NCBI GenBank assembly: GCA_963755825.1
Contig: CAVWLA010000003.1
Span: 1,302,001 to 1,366,000, forward strand
Direction: 5' to 3'
Origin: DATBQN01 sp963755825
GTDB taxonomy: Bacteria; Acidobacteriota; Thermoanaerobaculia; Multivoradales; UBA5704
Length of the DNA stretch: 64,000 nt
Within the stretch, counting starts at the first letter, position 1. Each line of letters begins with the position of its first letter. A program made the translations under genes and the position numbers. The notes under the pieces were generated by a model. It did no database searches. It saw only the letters and a program-made list of their open reading frames with translations, and had not been told where the DNA came from. Shown in pieces: positions 39,941 to 49,215 of the stretch.

Positions 39941-41889
39941 GCCCGCGCCCCGGTGTGCCCCGAGGTGGCGGCGGTCGCCGCCTCGCCCTGCATCTCGGCG
40001 AGTGTCAGCGCGGCATTGATCAGGCCGACGTGCGAGAACGCCTGCGGGAAGTTGCCGCGGAAGGCGCCGCTCGCCGGATCGATCTCTTCGGCGTAGAGGC
40101 CGACGTCGTTGCCGAAGCGCAGCAGGCGCTCGAAGCGCTCGTCGGCGCGCTCGACCTCCCCCATCCGCGCCAGCACCTCGACCGCCCAGAAGCCGCAGAG
40201 GGCGAAGGCGGACTCGCCGCCGGGGAGGCCGTCGCTCCCCGGCGGGTAGCGGAAGAGGAGACCGTCGCGGGTCAGCTCGCGATCGATGCGGGCGACCGTC
40301 GCGGCGAGCCGCGGCGACCGCTCGTCGCAGTAGCCGTAGACGCCGAAGAGGAGGAGCGAGGCGTCGACCCCGTCGCCGTCGAAGGCGTCGACGTAGCTCT
40401 CCTCAGTGGCGCTCCAGCCGCGGCTCTCGATCGCCGCGCGGATGGCGTCGCGCTCGCGGCCGAGCTTGGCGGCGTCGACCTTCACCTCGCCTGCCGCGGC
40501 GAGCAGGAGCAGCCGGTCGAGCGCCACCCAGCACATCATCTTCGAGTAGGTGTGATCGAAGCGCCCGGAGCGCTTCTCCCAGATCCCCTCGTCCGGCTGG
40601 CGCCAGAGGGCGCAGACGACGTCGCCCAGGCGGCCGAGAAAGCGCGCCTGCGGGCGGTCGAGCTTGCCGCCGCGGCGGACGAAATCTGCTGCCGACTCGA
40701 CCAGCTCGCCGTAGATGTCGAGCTGTAGCTGACCGGCGGCGCCGTTGCTCACCCGAACGGGCCGCGAGCCGGCGTAGCCCTCGAGATGGCCGAGCTCGCG
40801 CTCGGCCCCGGTCTCGCTGCCGTAGACGTCGTAGAGCACGCCGAGCTGGCGGCCGAGCTTGCGGTCGTGAAGGCGGCCGGCGGAGAGGAGCCAGGAGAGG
40901 AAGGCCTTCCCCTCCTCCTGGTAGCCGAGGTCGAAGAAGGCGGCGAGCGTCCACGAGGCGTCGCGCAGCCAGCAGTAGCGGTAGTCCCAGTTGCGCTCGC
41001 CGCCGATCGCTTCCGGCAGCGAGGTGGTGGGCGCCGCGACGACCGCGCCGGAGGGGGCATAGGTGAGCAGCTTGAGCGCCAGGACGCTCCGTCGCACCGC
41101 CTCGCCGTGCGCTCCGGCGTAGCGGCAGCGGCCGATCCACTGCTGCCACCAGCGGCGCGAGCGCTCGAGGCGCGCCTCGGCATGCTCGCCGGCCTCGCCG
41201 AGCGGCGGGATGGTCGCCGGCTCACTGCTCTCGATGGCGAGCGAGAGGTAGCGGCGCTCGCCGGCGGCCAGCGCCGCGCGGCCAGCGACGCCGCCCAGGT
41301 CGCGGCCGCCCGCGGCGCGCGGCGAGAGCGGGATCTGGCTCTGCAGCGAGAGCACCTGCGCCCCCGCCGCGAACGCCCAGCCCAGCCGGCGGCGGTCGCT
41401 CCGCGGCGCCGGCGCGCGGCCGAAATCCGGGCGCGGATCGCAGACCACCTCGACCTCGACCGCGCCGCTCAGGCACTCCAACCGGCGGAGGATCTCGTGC
41501 TCGGCGTGCGGCGCACGGCGCCGCGCCACCATGTCGTCGACCGCGAAGAGATCGGTCAGGCAGAGAACGCCGGTCGCCGTGGTGAAGGTCGTCTCCAGCA
41601 GGTTCGTTCCCTCGACGTACCGCCGCGAGACCGCCGCGGGCGCCAGCGGCCGCACGGAGAAGCTGCCGCCGCGCCGGGCGTCGAGGATCGCCGCGAACAC
41701 CGCCGGGCTGTCGAAGCGCGGCACGCAGAGCCAATCGATCGAGCCGTTCTTGGCGACCAGCGCCGCCGAGCGGCAGTCGCCGATCAGCGCGTAGTCGGCG
41801 ATCGGCGCGTAGGTTGGAGGCCGGTCATCCGGCAGGGTGCGCTCCGCCACGTCTCGGGAAGCGAGCAAGGCCCGGGCCAGCGGCGGCAC
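39937..41889 (-). CDS. Glycoside hydrolase family 15 protein (glucoamylase or trehalase type)
   Basis: A 650-residue GH15 enzyme. The N-terminal beta-sandwich starts with PIADYALIGDCRSAALV and GSIDWLCVPRFDSPAVF. The (alpha/alpha)6 catalytic domain shows ERNWDYRYCWLRDASWTL and GIWEKRSGRFDHTYSKMMCW, the latter with the likely general-acid Glu. Bacterial members of this subgroup act on trehalose or maltooligosaccharides; the exact substrate cannot be read. No signal peptide is seen, so it is cytosolic. The start is GTG at 41889 and is uncertain within about 20 codons. Confidence 0.9.
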   Translation of the reverse strand: MPPLARALLASRDVAERTLPDDRPPTYAPIADYALIGDCRSAALVAKNGSIDWLCVPRFDSPAVFAAILDARRGGSFSVRPLAPAAVSRRYVEGTNLLETTFTTATGVLCLTDLFAVDDMVARRRAPHAEHEILRRLECLSGAVEVEVVCDPRPDFGRAPAPRSDRRRLGWAFAAGAQVLSLQSQIPLSPRAAGGRDLGGVAGRAALAAGERRYLSLAIESSEPATIPPLGEAGEHAEARLERSRRWWQQWIGRCRYAGAHGEAVRRSVLALKLLTYAPSGAVVAAPTTSLPEAIGGERNWDYRYCWLRDASWTLAAFFDLGYQEEGKAFLSWLLSAGRLHDRKLGRQLGVLYDVYGSETGAERELGHLEGYAGSRPVRVSNGAAGQLQLDIYGELVESAADFVRRGGKLDRPQARFLGRLGDVVCALWRQPDEGIWEKRSGRFDHTYSKMMCWVALDRLLLLAAAGEVKVDAAKLGRERDAIRAAIESRGWSATEESYVDAFDGDGVDASLLLFGVYGYCDERSPRLAATVARIDRELTRDGLLFRYPPGSDGLPGGESAFALCGFWAVEVLARMGEVERADERFERLLRFGNDVGLYAEEIDPASGAFRGNFPQAFSHVGLINAALTLAEMQGEAATAATSGHTGARA

Positions 41890-41913
41890 CCCCGGGCAAG
41901 CGACCGCACGCGC

Positions 41914-42393
41914 TCAGCGGCATTCGTCCGTCGAGACCTTGCCGACGACGGAGTCCCCATCGGTGGTGGCGCAGTCGAGATCGAGATCCACCTTGACGAC
42001 GTCGATGCCGTTGATCATCGAGCCGACGCGCTTGACGTCGGCCTTCAACTTCCTGCAGTTGGCGCGGCCGACGACGAAGGACGGAGCCTCGAGGTCGTTG
42101 AAGCGCATGACCCGCACCGCCGGTCCGGAGAGCGGATCGATCACCAGCCGCACGGTCAATCCCGTCTTCTCCTCCACCAGGTCGGCCCCCCAGAAGACGA
42201 AGTGCTGGCCCGCGATGCAGACCGACGGCTTCATCTCGAAGGAGCTCATGGTCGGCCCGGCGACGGCCATCACCTGCGCGCCGCTCGGCACCGGCCGGCC
42301 GGCGCTGGCGCAGCCAGCGGCGAGGCCGGCGCAGAGGCCGGCGAGGACAAGGCCGGCGAAGGAAGGACGGCTGACGAAGCGGAGCGCACTCAT
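41914..42393 (-). CDS. Lipoprotein of unknown function
   Basis: A 159-residue protein with a lipoprotein signal (LAGLCAGLAAGC, Cys near residue 28). The mature part has two further conserved-looking Cys pairs and beta-rich stretches (VIDPLSGPAVRVMRFNDLEAP). No known domain. The ATG follows GAGGAGG at about 9 bases. It stands 24 bases ahead of the GH15 gene on the same strand, so cotranscription is likely, and is divergent from the kynurenine formamidase gene. Confidence 0.75.
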   Translation of the reverse strand: MSALRFVSRPSFAGLVLAGLCAGLAAGCASAGRPVPSGAQVMAVAGPTMSSFEMKPSVCIAGQHFVFWGADLVEEKTGLTVRLVIDPLSGPAVRVMRFNDLEAPSFVVGRANCRKLKADVKRVGSMINGIDVVKVDLDLDCATTDGDSVVGKVSTDECR

Positions 42394-42513
42394 GTTCGGT
42401 CGCCTCCTCGGTACCCGGTGGATGGGATGGATCGACGGCAGGCTATCACCGCCGGCGGAGCCCCGGGCGCCGTGCGGACGTATGATCGAGCCCGAACGGA
42501 GGGCCTCGCCCCC

Positions 42514-43137
42514 ATGCTCTACGATCTGTCGCCCACCATCCGCCACGAGACCCCGGTCTGGCCCGGCGACACGCCGTTCGGCGCGCGGCTCACCCTCGCC
42601 ACCGCCGGCGGCGACGCGGTCAACCTGTCGCAGATCACCACCACGCCCCACCTCGGCTCCCACGCCGATGCGCCGTTTCACGTCGACGGCCGCGGCGCGG
42701 CGATCGCCGAGCTGTCGCTCGAGCCGTTCCTCGGCATCTGCCGGGTGCTGAAGGTGCCGCCGCTCCACCTCATCGAGCCGCGCCACGTCGAGGGGATCGA
42801 CCTCGCCAACCCGCGCCGGCTCCTCCTGCGCACCGAGAGCCTCGCCGATCGGCGCGCCTTCTCGGAGCGCTTCTCCGCCCTCTCGCCCGAGCTCGCCGCG
42901 CTCCTCGCCGAGCGCGGGCTCCTCCTCGTCGGCATCGACACCCCGTCGGTCGATCCCTTCGAGAGCAGCGAGCTCCCCGCCCATCACGCGCTCCTCCGCG
43001 GCGGCGTCGCCGTGCTCGAAGGGTTGGTCCTCGACGGCGTGCCGGAGGGGATCTACGAGCTCATCGCCCTGCCGCTCAAGCTCGCCGGGCTCGACGGCTC
43101 GCCGGTGCGGGCGGTGTTGCGGACGGTCGAGGGCTGA
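42514..43137 (+). CDS. kynB: Kynurenine formamidase (KynB type cyclase family)
   Basis: A 207-residue metal-dependent hydrolase of the cyclase family. Motifs are YDLSPTIRHETPVWPGDTPF, the metal-binding HLGSHADAPFH and GIDTPSVDPFES, all typical of KynB, which hydrolyses N-formylkynurenine in tryptophan breakdown. GGAGGG lies about 13 bases before the ATG and TATGAT at 42481-42486 is a candidate -10 box. No other kyn genes are present. An isatin hydrolase-like activity is the alternative. Confidence 0.9.
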   Translation: MLYDLSPTIRHETPVWPGDTPFGARLTLATAGGDAVNLSQITTTPHLGSHADAPFHVDGRGAAIAELSLEPFLGICRVLKVPPLHLIEPRHVEGIDLANPRRLLLRTESLADRRAFSERFSALSPELAALLAERGLLLVGIDTPSVDPFESSELPAHHALLRGGVAVLEGLVLDGVPEGIYELIALPLKLAGLDGSPVRAVLRTVEG

Positions 43138-43202
43138 CGGGATAGAATGCCGTCGCGAGCAGATGCCATCGGCGCGCCGCGAAAGGGATCGCGGCGACCC
43201 GG

Positions 43203-43886
43203 ATGCGCGACGGAGGGCGCCAGCCGGTGACCGGCAAGGAATTCGTCAAGGGTCTCCTCGAGGAGATGGGGCGCCTCTTCGCCCGGCTGGGCGAGACCGA
43301 CACCCTGGAAGCGGAGTCCGACGGCAAGGTCGACGTCGTCACTCTCTTGAAGCTCGCCCTGAAGAGCGAGCTCGAGGCGAGCGAGCTCGCCGGCTTCTAC
43401 ATGCCGACGACGCCGGAGGTCGACGCCAAGATGGCCCTCGCCCTCCAGTGCGGCGACGAGATGAAGCACTACGGCATGATCAGCCAGCGCCTGGCCGAGC
43501 TCGGCGAGGATCTCGCCTCCTTCGATCCGCTGGCCGACGGCCACAGCCCGCTCTACCAGTACCTGCGCGGCCTGCGCACGACCGTCGAGCGCATCGCCGC
43601 CGGCACCTTTGCGAGCGAGGCCATCGCCGAGATCCGCAACACCCAGTTCGTCAAGTTCTGCCAGCTCGCCGGCGACGAGGGTACCGCCAGGCTCTACAGC
43701 GAGACCATCCAGCCCGAGGAGATCCACCACCACCTCCTCGGCCGCGAGATCCTCGAGAAGTACGCCACCACCCCGGAGCTGCAGGAGCTCGCCGCCGCCG
43801 CCGTGCGCAACACGCTCGCCATCGCCGACGAGCTGCGGAACCTGGCCGCCAAGACGACCGGCGTCCACAACATCCCGGTCTCCTGA
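43203..43886 (+). CDS. Ferritin-like diiron domain protein
   Basis: A 227-residue all-helical protein. Probable metal ligands appear on four helices: ELEASELAGFYMP, CGDEMKHYGMIS, and EEIHHHLLGREIL, which give Glu and ExxH pairs as in ferritin-like oxidoreductases. Specific reaction unknown. The ATG at 43203 is used here; a GTG at 43227 with GGAGGG about 9 bases upstream is equally plausible and would remove 8 residues. TAGAAT at 43143-43148 may be the -10 box. It is 20 bases ahead of the acyl-CoA dehydrogenase gene. Confidence 0.75.
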   Translation: MRDGGRQPVTGKEFVKGLLEEMGRLFARLGETDTLEAESDGKVDVVTLLKLALKSELEASELAGFYMPTTPEVDAKMALALQCGDEMKHYGMISQRLAELGEDLASFDPLADGHSPLYQYLRGLRTTVERIAAGTFASEAIAEIRNTQFVKFCQLAGDEGTARLYSETIQPEEIHHHLLGREILEKYATTPELQELAAAAVRNTLAIADELRNLAAKTTGVHNIPVS

Positions 43887-43906
43887 CCGGCCCGCTCCGC
43901 GCGCTC

Positions 43907-44803
43907 ATGTCCGCCGACGAGACCCCGCTGCCGGTCCATGCCATCGCCGTCCTCGGCGCCGGCACCATGGGCCGCGGCATCGCGCACGTCGCCGCGGTGG
44001 GCGGCTTCGAGACGACCCTCTTCGACACCGATCCCGCGGCGCTCGAGCGCGCCGCCGCCTCGATCGCCAAGAACCTCCGCCGCGGCGTCGAGCTGGGCAA
44101 GCTCGCCGCGGAGACCGCCGAGGGCGCCCTCGGCCGGCTGCGCACCGTCGCCGACCTCGGCCAGGCGGTCTCGGGCGCCGACCTCGTCGTCGAGGCGGTG
44201 CCGGAGGACATGGCGCTCAAGGCCGACATCTTCCGCCGGGTGGCGGCGGCGGCCCCGGAGCACGCCATCTTCGCCTCCAACACCTCGGCGCTCTCGATCA
44301 CCGAGATGGCGGCCGCCTCCGGCCGCCCGGCCCGCTTCGCCGGGATGCATTTCTTCAACCCCGTCCACCTGATGAAGCTGATCGAGCTGGTGCGCGGCCT
44401 CGAGACCTCGGAGGCGACGCTCGCGACGCTCCGTGAGGTGTCGGCGCGGATGGGCAAGGAGGTCGTGCTGGTGAACGAGGCGCCGGGCTTCGTCACTTCG
44501 CGGATCAACGCCCTCATCGGCAACGAGGCCTTTCGCATGCTGCAGGAGGGGGTTGCCTCGGCCGAGGACATCGACAAGGCCCTGAAGCTCGGCCTCAACC
44601 ATCCGATGGGGCCGTTCGAGATGGTCGACCTGGTCGGCCTGGACGTGCGCCTGTCGATCCTCGAGTTCCTCCACCGCACCCTCGGCGAGGCCTACCGGCC
44701 GAACAACCTGATCGTCCAGCACGTGCGCGCCGGCCGCCTCGGCAGGAAGGTCGGCCGCGGTGTCTACGAATACGACGCCGAGGGCCGGCGGATCGCGGGA
44801 TGA
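43907..44803 (+). CDS. 3-hydroxybutyryl/3-hydroxyacyl-CoA dehydrogenase
   Basis: A 298-residue NAD-dependent dehydrogenase (HBDH/PaaH type). The Rossmann motif is AVLGAGTMGRGIA, with EAVPEDMALK following, the catalytic His-Glu context in RFAGMHFFNPVHLMKLIELV, and SRINALIGNEAFRMLQEG in the C-terminal domain. It interconverts acetoacetyl-CoA and 3-hydroxybutyryl-CoA or similar substrates in fatty acid or PHB-like metabolism. Its stop overlaps an ATG that opens a truncated SDR gene, so an operon partner was probably lost. Confidence 0.93.
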   Translation: MSADETPLPVHAIAVLGAGTMGRGIAHVAAVGGFETTLFDTDPAALERAAASIAKNLRRGVELGKLAAETAEGALGRLRTVADLGQAVSGADLVVEAVPEDMALKADIFRRVAAAAPEHAIFASNTSALSITEMAAASGRPARFAGMHFFNPVHLMKLIELVRGLETSEATLATLREVSARMGKEVVLVNEAPGFVTSRINALIGNEAFRMLQEGVASAEDIDKALKLGLNHPMGPFEMVDLVGLDVRLSILEFLHRTLGEAYRPNNLIVQHVRAGRLGRKVGRGVYEYDAEGRRIAG

Positions 44804-44880
44804 GCGCCGCGGGCGGCGGGCTCGAGGGCCGCGTCGCCCTGGTGACCGGCAAGCCTGAGCCGGTCGATCGCGCGGGCTAG
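44800..44880 (+). pseudogene. Truncated short-chain dehydrogenase 5' remnant
   Basis: Only 26 codons. The ATG overlaps the dehydrogenase stop (ATGA). The sequence MSAAGGGLEGRVALVTG is a textbook SDR N-terminus up to the first Gly of the cofactor loop, then diverges (KPEPVDRAG) and stops at TAG 44878-44880. That stop coincides with the end of the convergent aminotransferase gene. The body of the SDR gene is absent, probably removed when the neighbouring segment was joined. Confidence 0.7.
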
Positions 44881-46175
44881 CGCGCCGGCCGCGCCATCTC
44901 GCGCACTCCCTGCTCGAGACGCCGGGCCAGCTCCGGAAGATCCTCCACCGCCACCGAGCAGTGCGCCAGGCGCAGGTAGCGCGTGCCGATGGCGATCGTC
45001 CCGGTCTCCTGGTGCGCGAGGAGGTGCCGGCGGACGTCGTCCGCATTCAAGCCCAGGGCGTCCGGAATTCGGACGAGGGCGAAGCAGCCGGCGTTGAAGG
45101 GGAGAACCTGCAGCAGCCGCGGATCGACCGCGGCGAGCGCCGGCCGCAGCGCCCGATAGCGCTCGTCGAGCAGCATTCGCACATTTTCGACTTGATTCTC
45201 GATCCCCGGCGTGCGGAGCGCCGCGGCGAGCACCGCCTGGCCGGTCGCCGGCGGCGAGCCGAGAGTGGCGCGGACCAAGGCGCGCAGCTTGCTTTCCACC
45301 TCGATCGCCATGGAAGAGCCCGGCTCGCAGCCGAAGGTGAGGAATCCCACCCGACCGCCGAAGAAGGAGAGCTCCTTGGTGCCGCCGTCGACCTTGATCG
45401 GGAGCAGGCGGGGATGAGCGCCGACGAGGTCCCAGAAGAGCGACGCGCGCGGCACCTCGGGCGCGTAGACGAGGCCGGCATAGGCGTCGTCGCAGACGAC
45501 GACGAGCGGCCGCCGCGCCGCCTCTTCGACGAGGGAGGCGATGAGCTTACCGCGCTCCGCCGCGGTCGGCATGTAGCCGCCCGGGTTCGACGGCAGGTTG
45601 ACGAGAGCGATCGCCGGCTCGCCCGCCGGCAGGGGCGCCAGAGCGCGAGCGAGCGCGAGCGGGTCGAAGCGCGCCGGCACGGACGCCAGGTCGTAGGCCG
45701 GCGAGGTCAGGACGCGGGCCCCGTGGCGCACCGCGAACGCCTGTCGGTAGTTGCCCCAGAACGGCTCGGAAATGGCGACGGCGCGCCCTTCGGCGGCGAA
45801 GAGATCGGCGACCAGCGAGAGACCGTGGGCGAGGCCCGAGGTGACGAAGGGGAGGCTCGAGGGGACCGCCGCCGCCACCTCGCGCCGCTGCCATCGTCGC
45901 CACAGCGCGCGGAGCTCCGGCAGGCCCGCCGGCGGCGAAGCGGCGCGCGCCACGGCGCGATCGGCCGCCGGCAGACCGCCGAGGGCGCCCGCGAGCGGAT
46001 CGCGCTCGGCCTCCCGCCGATGTCCCTTCTCACCGGAGGATCTCCCGGTCGCCCGCTCTCCGTCGAACGGCGCACTCGGGAGGGCGGGGTCCTGGGCCCG
46101 CCGGCCGAGGGGCGAGAGCAGCGCGGCGAAGTCGCGCCCGGCGAGCGGTTCGGACTGTGGGATCTGGTCGGCCAC
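44877..46175 (-). CDS. Class I/II PLP-dependent aminotransferase
   Basis: A 432-residue aminotransferase-fold protein. Fold-type I landmarks are GLPELRALWRRWQ, VTSGLAHGLSLVADLF, NLPSNPGGYMPT (substrate/PLP Asn), CDDAYAGLVY and the PLP Lys in VDGGTKELSFFGGRVGF. I take GTG at 46175 as start because similarity to the family opening (FAALLSPLG) begins soon after, though no ribosome site is visible. Residues about 25-80 fit the family poorly, and a neighbouring frame there reads RRDIGGRPSAIRS, so paired indels are possible. Substrate unknown. Confidence 0.75.
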   Translation of the reverse strand: MADQIPQSEPLAGRDFAALLSPLGRRAQDPALPSAPFDGERATGRSSGEKGHRREAERDPLAGALGGLPAADRAVARAASPPAGLPELRALWRRWQRREVAAAVPSSLPFVTSGLAHGLSLVADLFAAEGRAVAISEPFWGNYRQAFAVRHGARVLTSPAYDLASVPARFDPLALARALAPLPAGEPAIALVNLPSNPGGYMPTAAERGKLIASLVEEAARRPLVVVCDDAYAGLVYAPEVPRASLFWDLVGAHPRLLPIKVDGGTKELSFFGGRVGFLTFGCEPGSSMAIEVESKLRALVRATLGSPPATGQAVLAAALRTPGIENQVENVRMLLDERYRALRPALAAVDPRLLQVLPFNAGCFALVRIPDALGLNADDVRRHLLAHQETGTIAIGTRYLRLAHCSVAVEDLPELARRLEQGVREMARPAR

Positions 46176-46525
46176 GCTCGGTCTGCGGCAGGGGGAGAGG
46201 GCGCCGGGAGTATATCTGCGGCTTCGGAAGGGAGGCCGGCGGAGCGCTTCGGGCGGCCGCCGGCACACCGAAGAGCAGCCGAAGCACATCGGTCAGCCGC
46301 GGGCCGCGAGAACGGCCCGGCGGCGTATTGGCTTGCCGAAGACGCCATCTCGCTTCGACCTCGATCGCCGGCAAGAGAGAACTCCAAACGGCCATCCGGT
46401 TGCATCCGAAAGGGCAGAAATGCGGTAAGGTCGGCCTCTCGGATCGTGCGATCGCCGTGTCGATGTGCGCGCCTCGGGTCTCCGGCCCGCTGGCTCGGTT
46501 ATGGCGCGCTTCCTACGGAGTCGAG
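46176..46525. other. 350 bp divergent intergenic region
   Basis: It lies between the aminotransferase (minus) and M61 peptidase (plus) genes and must hold both promoters. I see a GATCG-TG-CGATC inverted repeat at 46442-46453, about 70 bases before the peptidase start. No additional gene is convincing, though the aminotransferase frame stays open to 46289. Confidence 0.45.
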
Positions 46526-48448
46526 ATGTCTGAATTGATCTCTTACATTCTCCGCTTTCCAGCGCCGGAGACCCACCTGATCGAGGTCGAAGGCCGCTTT
46601 CCGACCGGCGGCCGCGCCACGCTCGAGCTCGCCATGGCGGTGTGGACGCCGGGCTCCTATCTGGTGCGCGAGTTCGCCAAGCACGTCGAGGGCCTCGGCG
46701 CCACCGCCGCCGAGGACGGCCGTCCGCTGGCGGTCGAGAAGATCGCCAAGAACCGCTGGCGGATCTCGACCGCCGGGAGCGCCTCGGCGGTCGTCCGCTA
46801 CCGGCTCTACGCGCGCGAGATGTCGGTGCGCACCAACTTCGTCGACTCGAGCTTCGCCCTCGTCAACGGCGCCTCCACCTTCCTGGCGCCCGCCGGCGGC
46901 GCGCCGGCGCCCTACGAGGTGCGGCTGGTGCTGCCGCCGGCCTGGAAGACTTCGATCTCCACCCTCGCCGGCGTCGCCGGCGCCGAGCACGCCTACCGCG
47001 CCGAGGACTTCGACACCCTCGTCGACTCGCCGCTCTACGCCGGCAACCCCGAGATCCATCGTTTCGAGGTGGCGGGGCGCACCCATCTGCTCGTCGACGA
47101 GGGCGCCGGCGGCGAGGAGCGCGGCGAGCCGGCGGTGTGGGACGGCGCCCGCGCCGCCGCCGACCTCGAGCGCCTGGTGCAGGAGGAGATCGCCTTCTGG
47201 GGCGCGGCGCCCTACTCCCGCTATATCTTCTTCAACCTCATCACCGAGGAGTCCGGCGGCCTCGAGCACAAGAGCTCCACGGTGCTCATGACCAGCCGCT
47301 GGAAGGCGCGCACCCGCGAAGGGCGGCTCGACTGGCTGAGCCTCGCCGGCCACGAGCTCTTCCATGCCTGGAACGTCAAGCGCCTGCGGCCGGTCGAGCT
47401 CGACCGCTTCGACTACGAGCACGAGGTCTACACCCAGGGGCTGTGGATGGCGGAGGGGCTCACCTCCTACTACGACGACCTGCTGCTCCCCCGCGCCGGG
47501 CTGGCCACCCGCGAGGAGTACCTGAAGCGGCTGTCGAAGCAGATCGACCTCCTACAGGCCACTCCGGGCCGCCTCGTGCAGTCGCTCCGCGCCGCCTCGT
47601 TCGACGCCTGGATCAAGTACTACCGGCGCGACGAGAACTTCGTCAACACCGGCACCAGCTACTACACCAAGGGCGCCGTCGTCGGCTTCCTGCTCGACGC
47701 CCGCATCCGCCGCGCCAGCCGCGGCGAGCGGTCGCTCGACGACGTGCTCCGCCTCGCCTGGCGGCGCTACTCCGGCGAGCGCGGCTTCACCGAGGCGCAG
47801 TTCCGCCAGACCGTCGAGGAGGTCGCCGGCCGCGCCACGGCGGAGTGGCTGGAGCGGGCGGTGGGGAGCGCCGAGGAGCTCGACTACCACGATGCGCTCG
47901 ACTGGCTCGGCCTGCGCTTCACCCTCGATCGCGGCAAGGACGGCGGCACGCCGGACGAGGCCGAGGAGCCGAGGCGCGAGCCGCCCGCCTGGCTGGGGAT
48001 CGAGGCCGAGCCGCAGCGCGGGCGCCTCACCATCACCGAGGTCAAGCGCGGGACGCCCGGCCACCAGGCTGGCCTGAACGTCGGCGACGAGATCCTCGCC
48101 ATCGGCGACTACCGGGTGCCGCCCGACGGCTGGAGCGAGCGCCTGAAAGCCTACCGGCCCGGCGAGCGGGCGACCCTCCTCCTCGCCCGGCGCGAGCGGC
48201 TGACCCGGCTCGCGGTCACCTTCGGCGAGAAGCCGGCGCGGCGCTGGAAGCTCGAGGTCGATCCCAAGGCGACCGCCGAGCAGAAGGCGCACCTCGCCGC
48301 CTGGCTGCGCGGACAGCGCCGGGAGATCGAGCGGGAGATCGAGGTTGAGGCCGAGCCCGAGCCGGCGACCTCGAGCTTCGGCGGGAGGTCGGCGCGCGAG
48401 CTTCAGCCGGCGGCGATCGAGGCGAGGCCCGACGCCCCGGGCTCGTAG
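46526..48448 (+). CDS. M61 family glycyl aminopeptidase with PDZ domain
   Basis: A 640-residue zinc peptidase. The N-terminal beta-domain is followed by the catalytic domain, with His276-Glu277-x-x-His280 in AGHELFHAWNVKRLRP and the third ligand Glu in MAEGLTSYYDDLLLPR. A PDZ domain follows at about residues 490-580 (GLNVGDEILAIGDYRV). M61 enzymes remove N-terminal Gly, Ala or small residues. No signal peptide is evident. The ATG is preceded by a weak ACGGAG. Its 3' end overlaps the convergent phosphopantetheinyl transferase gene by 46 bases. Confidence 0.9.
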   Translation: MSELISYILRFPAPETHLIEVEGRFPTGGRATLELAMAVWTPGSYLVREFAKHVEGLGATAAEDGRPLAVEKIAKNRWRISTAGSASAVVRYRLYAREMSVRTNFVDSSFALVNGASTFLAPAGGAPAPYEVRLVLPPAWKTSISTLAGVAGAEHAYRAEDFDTLVDSPLYAGNPEIHRFEVAGRTHLLVDEGAGGEERGEPAVWDGARAAADLERLVQEEIAFWGAAPYSRYIFFNLITEESGGLEHKSSTVLMTSRWKARTREGRLDWLSLAGHELFHAWNVKRLRPVELDRFDYEHEVYTQGLWMAEGLTSYYDDLLLPRAGLATREEYLKRLSKQIDLLQATPGRLVQSLRAASFDAWIKYYRRDENFVNTGTSYYTKGAVVGFLLDARIRRASRGERSLDDVLRLAWRRYSGERGFTEAQFRQTVEEVAGRATAEWLERAVGSAEELDYHDALDWLGLRFTLDRGKDGGTPDEAEEPRREPPAWLGIEAEPQRGRLTITEVKRGTPGHQAGLNVGDEILAIGDYRVPPDGWSERLKAYRPGERATLLLARRERLTRLAVTFGEKPARRWKLEVDPKATAEQKAHLAAWLRGQRREIEREIEVEAEPEPATSSFGGRSARELQPAAIEARPDAPGS

Positions 48449-49215
48449 GTCCAGCCCACCACCCGCGGTGGCGCGGCGGCCGGCGCCAGCTCGATCGCCA
48501 CCGCCCCGAGGAAGGTCGGCCGCGGCTCGAGGTGGTGGAAGAACCACCGCTCGGCGCGCTCGGCATCGCCCTCGAGCGTCAGCATGCGCGGCGCCTCGCC
48601 GGGCCGGAGCGTGACGACGAAGGAGTCGAGCGGCGCCGCGAGCCCCACCCCCACCGCCTTCAGGTAGGCCTCTTTGCGCGTCCAGCAGTTGAAGAAGGCT
48701 TCCTTCTTGCGCTCGGCCGCGACCTCGGCGAGCGCCGCGACCTCGGTCGCCGAGAAAAACCGGCTGGCGATGTCGTTGAGATCGGGCATCTCCTTCAGGT
48801 ACTCGACGTCGACCCCGAGGTCGCCGCCGCGGACGAAGCCGGCGAGGGCGAGGTCGTCGGAGTTCGAGAGGTTGAAGGAGAGGCCGGAGCCGCGCCAGGG
48901 CGCCGCCAGGTCCGGCTTGCCGCGCTCGCGATAGTCGAAGCGGAGAGCCGCCGGGCGGACGTCCAGGTAGGCGCCGAGGAGAGCCCGGAGAGCGCCGCGG
49001 CCGACGATGTAGCGCCGGCGGTGGACGTCGAAGCGGAAGCGCGCGGCGCGCGCCTCCTCGTCGGGGGTGAGGAGGCGGGTGAGGGCGGCGGCCTGCTCTG
49101 CCGGGGGATCGAGCGGGATCGACCAGACCTGGATCTCGCCCGCCGGCAGCTCGAGCACCGCCGGCAGGCCGCGCGCCGGCCACGCTGCCGGAGCGGAGGG
49201 GCCGGAGCCGGTCAC
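48403..49215 (-). CDS. 4'-phosphopantetheinyl transferase (Sfp type)
   Basis: A 270-residue Sfp-type enzyme that loads the phosphopantetheine arm onto carrier proteins of NRPS or PKS. Diagnostic motifs are the magnesium site LGVDVEYLK, the FNCWTRKEAYLKAVGVGL block (WxxKEA) and FNLSNSDDLAL. The start is GTG overlapping the thioesterase stop (GTGA). The longer Sfp type, unlike AcpS, usually serves secondary metabolism, matching the MbtH and thioesterase neighbours. Confidence 0.93.
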   Translation of the reverse strand: MTGSGPSAPAAWPARGLPAVLELPAGEIQVWSIPLDPPAEQAAALTRLLTPDEEARAARFRFDVHRRRYIVGRGALRALLGAYLDVRPAALRFDYRERGKPDLAAPWRGSGLSFNLSNSDDLALAGFVRGGDLGVDVEYLKEMPDLNDIASRFFSATEVAALAEVAAERKKEAFFNCWTRKEAYLKAVGVGLAAPLDSFVVTLRPGEAPRMLTLEGDAERAERWFFHHLEPRPTFLGAVAIELAPAAAPPRVVGWTYEPGASGLASIAAG

